Assembly: GCF_002210435.1 (NCBI RefSeq)
Contig: NZ_MZMV01000072.1
Coordinates: forward strand, 1-32,343
Source: Micromonospora wenchangensis
GTDB taxonomy: Bacteria > Actinomycetota > Actinomycetes > Mycobacteriales > Micromonosporaceae
Reading direction: 5' to 3'
Length of the DNA stretch: 32,343 nucleotides
Shown: positions 15,177 through 22,819 of the stretch, in pieces
How positions within the stretch are numbered: position 1 is the first letter of the stretch
How the letters are laid out: the number at the start of each line of letters is the position of its first letter
The notes under the pieces: generated by a model
What the model was told of the DNA's origin: nothing
The model's database searches: none
The model's input: only the letters and a program-made list of their open reading frames with translations
Made by a program: the position numbers and the translations under genes

Positions 15177-16505
15177 CTACCGCAGGAACCCTTCGTAGTT
15201 CCGCTGCATGAGTTGGCTCTCGATCTGCTTCACGGTCTCGAGACCGACGCCGACCATGATGAGCACAGCGGTGCCGCCGAACGGGAAGTTCTGGAACTGC
15301 TGGCTGTTCAGCCAGATGAAGAAGAAGTTCGGCAGGACCGCCACGATACCCAGGTAGAGCGCGCCCGGCAGGGTGATCCGGCTGAGGATGAAGTCGAGGT
15401 AGTCGGCGGTCGGCTTGCCGGGGCGGATGCCCGGCACGAAGCCGCCGTACTTCTTCATGTTGTCCGCGACCTCGGTCGGGTTGAACGTGATCGACACGTA
15501 GAAGTACGTGAAGAAGATGATCAACAGGAAGTAGATCACGATGTGCAGCGGCGCGTCGGCCTGCACGATGTTGTTCTGGATCCAGGCCTGGGTCTTGCCC
15601 GGGTCGTTCTGGTCGAAGAACTGGAGCGCGAGCTGCGGCAGGTAGAGCAGCGACGAGGCGAAGATGACCGGGATGACACCGGCCTGGTTCACCTTCAGCG
15701 GGATGTAGGTGGAGGTGCCGCCGTACATCCGCCGGCCGATCATGCGCTTGGCGTACTGCACCGGGATGCGGCGCTGCGCCTGCTCGATGAAGCAGACCGC
15801 GGTGATGACCACCAGGACCAGCGCGAGCACCAGGGCGAACTTGCCCCAGCCCTCGTTGGTCTTGATCTTCCAGCCTTCGCTGGGGAGCCGGGCCGCGATC
15901 GAGGTGAAGATCAGGACGGACATGCCGTTGCCGACGCCCCGGTCGGTGATCAGCTCACCGAGCCACATCACCATGCCGGTGCCGGCGGTCATCGTCATGA
16001 CCAGGATGCTCAGGGTCAGCCAGTCCGGGATACCGGTGCCCTCGGGCACGATCGGGAACTGGTCGCAGCGGTTCTGGAACAGCTGGCCGGAACGGGCCAG
16101 CGCCACGAACGCCGACGACTGGAGGATGCCCAGGCCGAGGGTCAGGTAGCGGGTGTACTGGGTGATCTTCGCCTGGCCGGCCTGGCCCTCCTTGCGGAGC
16201 TGCTCCAGCCGGGGGATGACCACTGTCAGCAGCTGCAGGATGATCGACGCGGTGATGTAGGGCATGATGCCCAGCGCGAAGACCGAGAGCTGCAGCAGCG
16301 CGCCGCCGGAGAACAGGTCGAGCAGGTTGAGCACGCCCGTGTTCTGGCCCTGCAGACTGTCGAGACACTTCTGCACGTTGCCGTACGAGACGCCGGGGCT
16401 GGGCAGAGTGGCGCCGAGCCGGTAGACCGCGATGATGCCTACTGTGAACAGCAGCTTCTTGCGCAGGTCAGGCGTACGGAACGCACTGAGAAAGGCGGAC
16501 AGCAA
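15177..16505 (-). CDS. secY: Protein translocase subunit SecY
   Basis: SecY is the channel subunit of the SecYEG translocon in the cytoplasmic membrane. The 442-residue protein begins with LSAFLSAFRTPDLRKKLLFT, shows the ten hydrophobic segments expected, contains the plug-region GGALLQLSVFALGIMPYITA segment, and ends with the QLMQRNYEGFLR typical of bacterial SecY. The start is a TTG at 16505 with AGGAGG exactly six bases upstream, a strong combination and the only good ribosome binding site here. It is separated from rplO by 234 nt holding a very strong terminator, so it needs its own promoter. Confidence 0.98.
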   Translation of the reverse strand: MLSAFLSAFRTPDLRKKLLFTVGIIAVYRLGATLPSPGVSYGNVQKCLDSLQGQNTGVLNLLDLFSGGALLQLSVFALGIMPYITASIILQLLTVVIPRLEQLRKEGQAGQAKITQYTRYLTLGLGILQSSAFVALARSGQLFQNRCDQFPIVPEGTGIPDWLTLSILVMTMTAGTGMVMWLGELITDRGVGNGMSVLIFTSIAARLPSEGWKIKTNEGWGKFALVLALVLVVITAVCFIEQAQRRIPVQYAKRMIGRRMYGGTSTYIPLKVNQAGVIPVIFASSLLYLPQLALQFFDQNDPGKTQAWIQNNIVQADAPLHIVIYFLLIIFFTYFYVSITFNPTEVADNMKKYGGFVPGIRPGKPTADYLDFILSRITLPGALYLGIVAVLPNFFFIWLNSQQFQNFPFGGTAVLIMVGVGLETVKQIESQLMQRNYEGFLR

Positions 16506-16597
16506 CTTCTTCCTCCTGCGCGCGGGCCGCCCGGTGGTGGTCCCTGGCGGGTGGGGTGGGTGCCGGGCGAGTGCCCGATATCCATGGCTGGGAAGGG

Positions 16598-16627
16598 ACT
16601 CTAACAGCCCGATCCCGCTCCGGGCAG
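16598..16627 (-). promoter_or_regulatory. Candidate secY-adk promoter
   Basis: On the minus strand CTGCCC (16622-16627) and TAGAGT (16598-16603) are 18 bp apart; the -35 is weak, the -10 fits TANNNT. The leader to secY would be about 85 nt. The -35 lies inside a 7-bp hairpin sequence (16620-16626 with 16631-16637), and another 7-bp inverted repeat (16660-16666 with 16677-16683) lies just upstream. Confidence 0.35.
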
Positions 16628-16682
16628 GTGTGCCCGGCTACATAAACCGAATCCGATGTTACCCGGCGCACACGCTCCGGGT

Positions 16683-16732
16683 AGACCAGGGCGCCCGCCC
16701 AGTCACGAAGAACTGAGCGGGCGCCATGGTCT
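16683..16732 (-). terminator. Strong terminator after rplO
   Basis: A hairpin of 19 base pairs (16683-16688 with 16727-16732, 16690-16698 with 16717-16725, and 16700-16703 with 16712-16715) interrupted by two single mismatches, with an 8-base loop. It starts 8 nt after the rplO stop. It is the most stable intergenic structure of the cluster and separates the spc-type genes from secY-adk-map. Confidence 0.8.
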
Positions 16733-16739
16733 GCCTGAC

Positions 16740-17183
16740 CTACAGCTCGGTGACCGAGCCGCCGGCAGCGGTGATCTTCTCCTTGGCCGACGCGCTGAAC
16801 GCCTGCGCCGACACCTGGAGGGTCACCCCGCCGAGGTCGCCGGTGCCGAGGATCTTGACCGGGTGGCCCTTGCGGACCGCGCCGGCCTCGACCAGCTCCA
16901 GCGGGCCGACCTGGCCGCCGTTGGGGAACAGTTCGGCCAGCCGGTCCAGGTTGACCACCTGGAAGACGACCTTGAACTTGTTCTTGAAGCCCTTCATCTT
17001 CGGCAGGCGCATGTGGATGGGCATCTGCCCACCCTCGAACGCCGCCGAGATGTTCTTGCGGGCCTTGGAGCCCTTGGTGCCGCGACCGGCGGTCTTGCCC
17101 TTGGAGCCCTCACCGCGACCCACGCGGGTCTTCGCGGTCTTGGCGCCCGGGGCCGGACGCAGATGGTGAACCTTGATCGTCAT
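16740..17183 (-). CDS. rplO: 50S ribosomal protein L15
   Basis: L15 is a late assembly protein in the large subunit that spans several 23S rRNA domains. The 147-residue protein begins MTIKVHHLRPAPGAKTAKTR and contains the Gly/Lys/Arg-rich extension GRGEGSKGKTAGRGTKGSKA. Its ATG shares one base with the rpmD stop (TAATG). It is the last gene before the strong hairpin terminator. Confidence 0.98.
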   Translation of the reverse strand: MTIKVHHLRPAPGAKTAKTRVGRGEGSKGKTAGRGTKGSKARKNISAAFEGGQMPIHMRLPKMKGFKNKFKVVFQVVNLDRLAELFPNGGQVGPLELVEAGAVRKGHPVKILGTGDLGGVTLQVSAQAFSASAKEKITAAGGSVTEL

Positions 17184-17365
17184 TACTCGACCTCCTCGAC
17201 CTTCACGAGGTGGCTGACCGTGAAGATCATGCCCCGAATCTCGGGACGGTCCTCCTTGACCACCACGTCATTGATCCGCTTCAGGCCGAGCGAACGCAGC
17301 GAGTGCCGCTGGTTCTGCTTCCTCCCGATCTCGGACCGGATCTGGGTGACCTTCAGGCGTGCCAT
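17183..17365 (-). CDS. rpmD: 50S ribosomal protein L30
   Basis: L30 is a small 60-residue protein of the large subunit, beginning MARLKVTQIRSEIGRKQNQR and containing SLGLKRIND. The ATG at 17365 overlaps the rpsE stop by one base, and its own stop overlaps the rplO start by one base, so the three genes are tightly coupled. Confidence 0.98.
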   Translation of the reverse strand: MARLKVTQIRSEIGRKQNQRHSLRSLGLKRINDVVVKEDRPEIRGMIFTVSHLVKVEEVE

Positions 17366-17979
17366 CAGGACGCCACCCCCGCCCGCGACGCCAGCATGGC
17401 GGCCGGCGCGACGTCCTCGACCGGCAGGCCACGACGGGCCGCGACGGCCTCCGGGGACTCGAGCCCCTTCAGCGCCGCCACCGTGGCGTGCACGATGTTG
17501 ATCGGGTTGGACGAGCCGAGGCTCTTGGAGAGCACGTCGTGGATGCCCGCGCACTCCAGCACGGCACGCACCGGGCCACCGGCGATGACGCCCGTACCGG
17601 CGGACGCCGGCTTGAGCAGCACCACACCGGCCGCGGCCTCACCCTGGATCGGGTGCGGGATCGACTGGCCGATCCGCGGCACCTTGAAGAAGTGCTTCTT
17701 GGCCTCCTCGACGCCCTTGGCGATCGCCGCGGGCACCTCCTTGGCCTTTCCGTAGCCCACGCCGACCGTGCCGTCGCCGTCGCCCACGATCACCAGGGCG
17801 GTGAAGCTGAAGCGACGACCACCCTTCACGACCTTGGCGACGCGGTTGATCGCGACGACCCGCTCGAGGTGCGGGGTCTTCTCGACGGGCGCGTTTCCGC
17901 GGCCGCCCTCACGGCGGTTGTCGCGGCGACCACCCTCGTTGCCACCGGACCCGCCGCCACGGCGCTGTTGACCTGGCAT
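17365..17979 (-). CDS. rpsE: 30S ribosomal protein S5
   Basis: S5 lines the mRNA entry channel and contributes to decoding accuracy; its N-terminal loop is where spectinomycin resistance mutations fall. It has 204 residues against 166 in E. coli because of a Gly/Arg/Asn-rich N-terminal extension (about 1-35). The S5 double-stranded RNA-binding-like domain begins near LERVVAINRVAKVVKGGRRF and the C-terminal domain contains GTGVIAGGPVRAVLE. The ATG at 17979 follows rplR by 33 nt. Confidence 0.98.
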   Translation of the reverse strand: MPGQQRRGGGSGGNEGGRRDNRREGGRGNAPVEKTPHLERVVAINRVAKVVKGGRRFSFTALVIVGDGDGTVGVGYGKAKEVPAAIAKGVEEAKKHFFKVPRIGQSIPHPIQGEAAAGVVLLKPASAGTGVIAGGPVRAVLECAGIHDVLSKSLGSSNPINIVHATVAALKGLESPEAVAARRGLPVEDVAPAAMLASRAGVAS

Positions 17980-18012
17980 CAGCAGCCTTCCTTATCTCTC
18001 GTGACGGGGTTT

Positions 18013-18402
18013 CTAGAACTCGAGCCCGGCTTCGCGGGCGGCGTCGGCAAGCGCGGCTACCCGCCCCGCGTACCGGTTGCCGCCGCGGTCGAAGACGACC
18101 TTGGACACACCGGCGGCCTTGGCCCGCTCGGCGAGCAGGCTGCCGACCTTGCCGGCCAGGGCGCTCTTGTCGCCCTCCGCACCGCGCAGCGACGCGTCCA
18201 GGGTCGAGGCCGACGCCAGGGTGTGACCCTTGGTGTCGTCGACGATCTGGGCGACGATGTGCCGCAGCGAGCGGGTGACCACCAGGCGGGGACGCTCGGC
18301 GGTGCCGCTGACGTTCTTGCGGACCCGGAAGTGTCGACGCGCACGGCCGACGGCGCGCTTGGCGGCGACGCCGCGGCGGCGCTTGAGCAGCGTGGCGCTC
18401 AC
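18013..18402 (-). CDS. rplR: 50S ribosomal protein L18
   Basis: L18 binds 5S rRNA together with L5 in the central protuberance. It is 129 residues, starting with GTG at 18402; the first residues are VSATLLKRRRGVAAKRAVGR, followed by FRVRKNVSGTAERPRLVV. The start overlaps the rplF stop by four bases (GTGA), a translational-coupling arrangement. Confidence 0.98.
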   Translation of the reverse strand: MSATLLKRRRGVAAKRAVGRARRHFRVRKNVSGTAERPRLVVTRSLRHIVAQIVDDTKGHTLASASTLDASLRGAEGDKSALAGKVGSLLAERAKAAGVSKVVFDRGGNRYAGRVAALADAAREAGLEF

Positions 18403-18941
18403 TTCTTACCTGCCTTTCCGGCCTTGCGGCGGATGACCTCGCCCTGGTACTTGACACCCTTGCCCTTGTAGGGCTCCGGCGGGCGGATCTTCCGGATGTT
18501 GGCGGCGACCTCACCGACCTGCTGCTTGTCGATGCCGGCCACGTGGAACAGCGTCGGCCGCTCCACCGTGAAGGTGATGCCGTCCGGCGCCTGCACCAGG
18601 ACCGGGTGCGAGAACCCGAGCGCGAACTCCAGGTCCTTGCCCTTGGCGGTGACCCGGTAACCGGTGCCGGCGATCTCCAGGCTCTTGCGGTAGCCCTCGG
18701 TCACCCCGACGATCATGTTGGCGACCAGGGTACGGCTCAGGCCGTGCAGCTCCTTGGCCTTGCGCTCGTCGTTCGGCCGGTTGACGTGCAGCTGGCCGTC
18801 CTCGCTCCGCTCCGCGGAGATCGGCTCGGCGAGCGTGTGGGTCAGCTCGCCCTTGGGGCCCTTGACCTTGACGGTCTGGCCCTCGATCGTGATGTCGACG
18901 CCGGAAGGCACCGGGATCGACTTACGTCCAATACGCGACAT
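18399..18941 (-). CDS. rplF: 50S ribosomal protein L6
   Basis: L6 lies at the base of the L7/L12 stalk near the sarcin-ricin loop. The 180-residue protein begins MSRIGRKSIPVPSGVDITIE and carries the second-repeat signature PEPYKGKGVKYQGEVIRRK. The frame is open for 16 more codons upstream, but the ATG at 18941 matches the conserved N terminus. It follows rpsH by 16 nt. Confidence 0.98.
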   Translation of the reverse strand: MSRIGRKSIPVPSGVDITIEGQTVKVKGPKGELTHTLAEPISAERSEDGQLHVNRPNDERKAKELHGLSRTLVANMIVGVTEGYRKSLEIAGTGYRVTAKGKDLEFALGFSHPVLVQAPDGITFTVERPTLFHVAGIDKQQVGEVAANIRKIRPPEPYKGKGVKYQGEVIRRKAGKAGKK

Positions 18942-18957
18942 TTCTACCTGTCTCCCG

Positions 18958-19365
18958 TTACCAGACGAAGGCGAGGACTTCCCCGCCAACGCTCCGCTTG
19001 CGGGCCTGCCGGTCGGTGAGCAGCCCCTGGGACGTCGAAATGATCGCCACGCCCAGCCCGCCGAGCACCCGCGGGAGCCCGTCCGACTTGGCGTACACCC
19101 GGAGACCGGGCTTGGACACGCGCTTGATGCCGGCCAGGCTCCGCTCCCGGTTCTGGCCGTACTTCAGCTCGACGACCAGTCGCTTGCCGACGGCGCCCTC
19201 CTCGGGCTCCTCGACCAACCAGGTGGCGATGTAACCCTCGGCCTTGAGGACCTCGGCGATGTTCGCCTTGATCTTCGAGTAGGGCATCGTCACCCGGTCG
19301 TGGTACGCCTGGTTGGCGTTCCGCAGACGCGTGAGCATGTCTGCGATCGGGTCGGTCATCGTCAT
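18958..19365 (-). CDS. rpsH: 30S ribosomal protein S8
   Basis: S8 nucleates the central domain of 16S rRNA and represses the spc operon in E. coli. The 135-residue protein begins MTMTDPIADMLTRLRNANQA and ends with GVAIISTSQGLLTDRQ...GGEVLAFVW. ATGs at 19365 and 19359 are both possible; the first is used, with AAAGG about 12 bases upstream, as in mycobacterial S8. A 97-nt spacer with a short hairpin precedes it. Confidence 0.98.
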   Translation of the reverse strand: MTMTDPIADMLTRLRNANQAYHDRVTMPYSKIKANIAEVLKAEGYIATWLVEEPEEGAVGKRLVVELKYGQNRERSLAGIKRVSKPGLRVYAKSDGLPRVLGGLGVAIISTSQGLLTDRQARKRSVGGEVLAFVW

Positions 19366-19394
19366 GAAATTCGTCAACCTTTCTCGCCGGGGTT

Positions 19395-19413
19395 CCCCGG
19401 GCACGGCCCGGGG
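19395..19413 (-). other. Hairpin in the rpsN-rpsH spacer
   Basis: CCCCGGGC (19395-19402) pairs with GCCCGGGG (19406-19413) around a three-base loop, in a 96-nt spacer. The spacing to the rpsH start (about 30 nt) would allow it to influence S8 translation or transcription; this is speculative. Confidence 0.4.
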
Positions 19414-19461
19414 CCTACGGCGAAGAGACAGTTCAGCTGACGCGCGGAGCGCGCCGGGCTA

Positions 19462-19647
19462 TTACCAGGAAGCCTTGGACACGCCGGGCAGCTCACCGCG
19501 GTGGGCCATCTCCCGGATGCACACCCGGCAGAGGCCGAACTTGCGGTAGACCGCCTTCGGACGCCCGCACCGCTGGCAGCGGGTGTACGCGCGAACCGAG
19601 AACTTCGGCTTCGCGGCGGCCTTGAGGATCAGCGCCTTCTTGGCCAT
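19462..19647 (-). CDS. rpsN: 30S ribosomal protein S14, type Z (zinc-binding)
   Basis: A 61-residue short S14 with a zinc knuckle formed by Cys24, Cys27, Cys40 and Cys43 (RCQRCGRPKAVY and GLCRVC). Type Z is the housekeeping, zinc-replete form; actinobacteria often keep a second, cysteine-free S14 elsewhere under zinc control. The ATG at 19647 lies one base after the rplE stop. Confidence 0.97.
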   Translation of the reverse strand: MAKKALILKAAAKPKFSVRAYTRCQRCGRPKAVYRKFGLCRVCIREMAHRGELPGVSKASW

Positions 19648-19648
19648 C

Positions 19649-20218
19649 TCAGTTCTCCTTGAACGGGAAGCCCAGGAGCTTGAGCAGCGCCCGGCCCTCG
19701 TCGTCGGTCGTGGCGGTCGTGACCACCGTGATGTCCATGCCCCGCTGGCGATCGATCCTGTCCTGGTCGATCTCGTGGAACACCGACTGCTCGGTCAGGC
19801 CGAACGTGTAGTTGCCGTGCCCGTCGAGCTTGCGTCCGTCCAGGCCGCGGAAGTCACGGATACGCGGCAGCGCGATCGACAGCAGCCGGTCCAGGAACTC
19901 CCACATCCGGTCGCCGCGCAGGGTCACCTTCGCGCCGATCGGCATGCCCTCACGCAGCTTGAACTGCGCGATGGACTTGGTGGCCCGGCGCACCTGCGGC
20001 TTCTGGCCGGTGATCGTGGCCAGGTCGCGGACGGCGCCGTCGATCAGCTTGGCGTCGCGGGCGGCCTCGCCCACGCCCATGTTGACGACGATCTTGACCA
20101 GCCGCGGCACCTGCATGGGGTTGCCGTAGCTGTGCTGCTCCTGCAGCTTGGCCACGATCTCGTTGCGGTACCGCTCCTTGAGGCGCGGCAGGGTCTTGGT
20201 TTCGGTAGCCGTGGTCAT
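19649..20218 (-). CDS. rplE: 50S ribosomal protein L5
   Basis: L5 binds 5S rRNA in the central protuberance and contacts the P-site tRNA. The 189-residue protein contains LKERYRNEIVAKLQEQHSYG and VKIVVNMGVGEAARD near the N terminus and ends LLKLLGFPFKEN. A GTG at 20221 could start one codon earlier; the ATG at 20218 overlaps the rplX stop by one base (TGATG) and is preferred. Confidence 0.97.
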   Translation of the reverse strand: MTTATETKTLPRLKERYRNEIVAKLQEQHSYGNPMQVPRLVKIVVNMGVGEAARDAKLIDGAVRDLATITGQKPQVRRATKSIAQFKLREGMPIGAKVTLRGDRMWEFLDRLLSIALPRIRDFRGLDGRKLDGHGNYTFGLTEQSVFHEIDQDRIDRQRGMDITVVTTATTDDEGRALLKLLGFPFKEN

Positions 20219-20538
20219 CACAGGTCCTTACCGGTGCTACGCGCGATGCGGACCTTCTGGCCGTTGTCGTCGAACCGGTAGCCGACCCGGGTCGGGTTCC
20301 CGTCGGAGTCCAGGACCTGCACGTTCGAGACGTGGATCGGGGCTTCCTGGGTGACGATGCCACCGGTCTTGGCGCCGCGCTGGGTGGTGCTGACTCGGGT
20401 GTGCTTCTTGACCCGGTTCACGCCTTCGACGAGGACCTTGTCCTGCCGCGGGTAGGCCGCGATGACCTTGCCCTTGGCGCCCTTGTCCTTGCCGGCGATG
20501 ACGATGACCGTGTCGCCCTTCTTGACCTTCACGGTCAC
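20218..20538 (-). CDS. rplX: 50S ribosomal protein L24
   Basis: L24 is an assembly-initiating KOW protein near the exit tunnel opening. It is 106 residues; the KOW motif reads KKGDTVIVIAGKDKGAKGKV and the C-terminal segment is IVTQEAPIHVSNVQVLD. It begins with GTG at 20538, overlapping the rplN stop by four bases (GTGA). Confidence 0.97.
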   Translation of the reverse strand: MTVKVKKGDTVIVIAGKDKGAKGKVIAAYPRQDKVLVEGVNRVKKHTRVSTTQRGAKTGGIVTQEAPIHVSNVQVLDSDGNPTRVGYRFDDNGQKVRIARSTGKDL

Positions 20539-20903
20539 AACACCTCCGGCGCGAGGGAAATGATCTTCATGAACCGCTTGTCCCGCAGCTCGCGGCCCAC
20601 CGGGCCGAAGATACGGGTGCCGCGCGGGTCCCCGCCGTCCTTGATGATGACGGCGGCGTTCTCGTCGAAACGGATGTACGAGCCGTCCGGCCGCCGCTTC
20701 TCCTTGGCGGTGCGGACGACGACGGCCTTGACGACGTCGCCCTTCTTGACACCGGCGCCCGGGATCGCGTCCTTGACGGTGGCCACGATGACGTCGCCGA
20801 TGCTCGCGTAGCGCCGACCGGAGCCACCGAGAACCCGGATGCACAGGATCTCCCGGGCACCCGTGTTGTCGGCGACGCGCAGTCGCGACTCCTGCTGAAT
20901 CAC
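20535..20903 (-). CDS. rplN: 50S ribosomal protein L14
   Basis: L14 forms intersubunit bridges and is the binding site of the silencing factor RsfS. The 122-residue protein reads IQQESRLRVADNTGAREILC near its start and contains GSGRRYASIGDVIVATVKDA. The GTG at 20903 has GGAG six bases upstream. It is the first gene after a hairpin-containing spacer of 100 nt behind rpsQ, the classical S10/spc boundary. Confidence 0.98.
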   Translation of the reverse strand: MIQQESRLRVADNTGAREILCIRVLGGSGRRYASIGDVIVATVKDAIPGAGVKKGDVVKAVVVRTAKEKRRPDGSYIRFDENAAVIIKDGGDPRGTRIFGPVGRELRDKRFMKIISLAPEVL

Positions 20904-20927
20904 GTCTATCTCCTATGTCTGCCGGTT

Positions 20928-20955
20928 CTCCGGCCGCCCTCCCGGACGGCCGGAG
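20928..20955 (-). terminator. Hairpin in the rpsQ-rplN spacer (S10/spc boundary)
   Basis: CTCCGGCCG (20928-20936) pairs exactly with CGGCCGGAG (20947-20955), a 9-bp stem with a ten-base loop. It lies 48 nt after the rpsQ stop and about 24 nt before the rplN start. No U-tract and no convincing promoter follow, so it may attenuate rather than end transcription. Confidence 0.5.
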
Positions 20956-21003
20956 CCTGGCGGAACCTGCGCCCGACCGAAACCGGCCGAGCTCGAGCCT
21001 TCG

Positions 21004-21285
21004 CTACTTGGCCTTCTCGAGGATCTCCACGATCCGCCAACGCTTGGTGGCGGACAGCGGCCGGGTCTCCATGATCAGGACCCGGTCACCGATGCCGGCA
21101 GCGTTCTGCTCGTCGTGGACCTTCAGCTTGCTGGTACGGCGCATGATCTTGCCGTACAGCGCGTGCTTGACCCGGTCCTCGACCTCGACCACGACGGTCT
21201 TGTCCATCTTGTCGCTGACCACCAGGCCCTCACGGACCTTACGGCGGGCCCGCACGGTGGTGGCGGTGTTCTCGGTCTCGCTCAT
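21004..21285 (-). CDS. rpsQ: 30S ribosomal protein S17
   Basis: S17 is a primary 16S rRNA-binding OB-fold protein of the 5' domain. It has 93 residues, with KVREGLVVSDKMDKTVVVEV near the N terminus and VLIMETRPLSATKRWRIVEI near the end. The ATG overlaps the rpmC stop by four bases (ATGA). Confidence 0.98.
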   Translation of the reverse strand: MSETENTATTVRARRKVREGLVVSDKMDKTVVVEVEDRVKHALYGKIMRRTSKLKVHDEQNAAGIGDRVLIMETRPLSATKRWRIVEILEKAK

Positions 21286-21518
21286 GATGCAGTCACCTCA
21301 GTCGGCGCGGCCGAGAGACCCAGCTCGCGCTCACGCATGATCGTGTAGATCCGGGCGATCTCCCGACGGATGACCTGCAGCCGCCGGTTGTTGTCCAGCT
21401 GACCGGTCGCGGCCTGCACGCGGAGGTTGAACAGCTCCGCCTTGGCCTCGCGCAGCTTCGTGACCAGCTCCTCCTCGGAGAGTTCACGCAGCTCGGAGGG
21501 CTTGACGCCCGCTGCCAT
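21282..21518 (-). CDS. rpmC: 50S ribosomal protein L29
   Basis: L29 is a helical hairpin protein beside the exit tunnel that helps to bind trigger factor and SRP. The 78-residue protein contains ELRELSEEELVTKLREAKAE and LFNLRVQAATGQLDN. The ATG at 21518 overlaps the rplP stop by one base. Confidence 0.98.
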   Translation of the reverse strand: MAAGVKPSELRELSEEELVTKLREAKAELFNLRVQAATGQLDNNRRLQVIRREIARIYTIMRERELGLSAAPTEVTAS

Positions 21519-21943
21519 CAGGATTCACCCACTTCGCGCGTAACAATGCGGCACTTCATCGGGAGCTTGTGGATCGCGCGACGCATCGCCTCTCGCGCGA
21601 TCTGCTCGTTGGGGAAGGACATCTCGAAGAGAACCCGCCCCGGCTTGACGTTCGCGACCCACCACTCGGGCGAGCCCTTGCCGGAACCCATCCGGGTCTC
21701 GGCCGGCTTCTTGGTGAGGGCCTGGTCCGGGAAGACCGTGATCCACACCTTGCCGCCACGCTTGATGTGCCGGGTCATGGCGATACGTGCCGACTCGATC
21801 TGCCGGTTGGTCACGTACGCCGGCTCGAGAGCCTGGATTCCGAACTCGCCGAACACCACCCGGTTACCGCCCTTGGACGCGCCGTGGCGGTCCGGGTGGT
21901 GCGGCTTGCGGAAGCCCTTCGGGGGCTTGCGCGGCATCAGCAT
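21518..21943 (-). CDS. rplP: 50S ribosomal protein L16
   Basis: L16 contacts A-site tRNA near the peptidyl transferase region. The 141-residue protein begins MLMPRKPPKGFRKPHHPDRH and contains KRGGKVWITVFPDQALTKKP and RMGSGKGSPEWWVANVKPGR. The start at 21943 gives the typical ML-PRK N terminus. It is three bases after the rpsC stop. Confidence 0.98.
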   Translation of the reverse strand: MLMPRKPPKGFRKPHHPDRHGASKGGNRVVFGEFGIQALEPAYVTNRQIESARIAMTRHIKRGGKVWITVFPDQALTKKPAETRMGSGKGSPEWWVANVKPGRVLFEMSFPNEQIAREAMRRAIHKLPMKCRIVTREVGES

Positions 21944-21946
21944 CTG

Positions 21947-22819
21947 TCAGCCCTCCTGCTGCGTTTCTGCCGGCTGGGTGGCGGCCGCGGCGACAGCGGA
22001 ACTGTCGACCGGCTCGCCACTCGGCGTCTCGGCCTGCTGCGCGATGGTGGTCGCGGCAGCCCGGCCGGCCTCGGTACCGCCGGCGGTCGTACCCGACGAA
22101 CCCGACCGGCCACGACGCGGCCGCTCGGGCCGGTCGCCACGCTCACCACGACGCGGGCGGGACGGACCGGCCTCGGCAGGAGCCTCCCGGCCCGGCACGG
22201 CGTCGCCCTTGTAGATCCAGACCTTCACGCCGATCCGGCCGAAGGTGGTACGGGCCTCGAAGAAGCCGTACTCGATGTTGGCCCGCAGCGTGTGCAGCGG
22301 AACCCGACCCTCGCGGTAGAACTCCGTCCGGCTCATCTCGGCGCCGCCGAGACGACCCGAGACCTGCACCCGGATGCCCTTGCAGACGGGGTTCTTCATC
22401 GCCGACTGCATCGACTTGCGCATGGCCCGACGGAAGCTGACCCGGCTGGAGAGCTGCTCGGCGACGCCCTGGGCGACCAGCTGCGCGTCCGACTCGGGGT
22501 TCTTGACCTCGATGATGTTCAGCTGCACCTGCTTGCCGGTGAGCTTCTCCAGCTCGCCGCGGATCCGGTCGGCCTCCGCACCCTTACGGCCGATGACGAT
22601 GCCCGGCCGGGCGGTGTGGATGTCGACCCGGACCCGGTCCCGGGTGCGCTCGATGTCGACCTTGGAGATGCCGGCACGCTCGAGGCCCTTGGACATCATC
22701 CGGCGGATCTTGACGTCCTCGCCGATGTAGTCCTTGTAGAGCTTGTCGGCGAACCAGCGGGACTTCCAGTCGGTCGAGATGCCGAGCCGGAACCCAGTGG
22801 GGTGAACCTTCTGACCCAT
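21947..22819 (-). CDS. rpsC: 30S ribosomal protein S3
   Basis: S3 forms part of the mRNA entry channel and helicase centre. The N-terminal KH domain (about 40-105) includes GIVIGRKGAEADRIRGELEK. The S3 C-terminal domain runs to about residue 212, followed by a tail of about 75 residues rich in Arg, Gly, Ala, Glu and Gln; E. coli S3 has 233 residues, this one 290. The ATG at 22819 overlaps the rplV stop by one base. The tail resembles those of other actinobacterial S3 proteins. Confidence 0.98.
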   Translation of the reverse strand: MGQKVHPTGFRLGISTDWKSRWFADKLYKDYIGEDVKIRRMMSKGLERAGISKVDIERTRDRVRVDIHTARPGIVIGRKGAEADRIRGELEKLTGKQVQLNIIEVKNPESDAQLVAQGVAEQLSSRVSFRRAMRKSMQSAMKNPVCKGIRVQVSGRLGGAEMSRTEFYREGRVPLHTLRANIEYGFFEARTTFGRIGVKVWIYKGDAVPGREAPAEAGPSRPRRGERGDRPERPRRGRSGSSGTTAGGTEAGRAAATTIAQQAETPSGEPVDSSAVAAAATQPAETQQEG

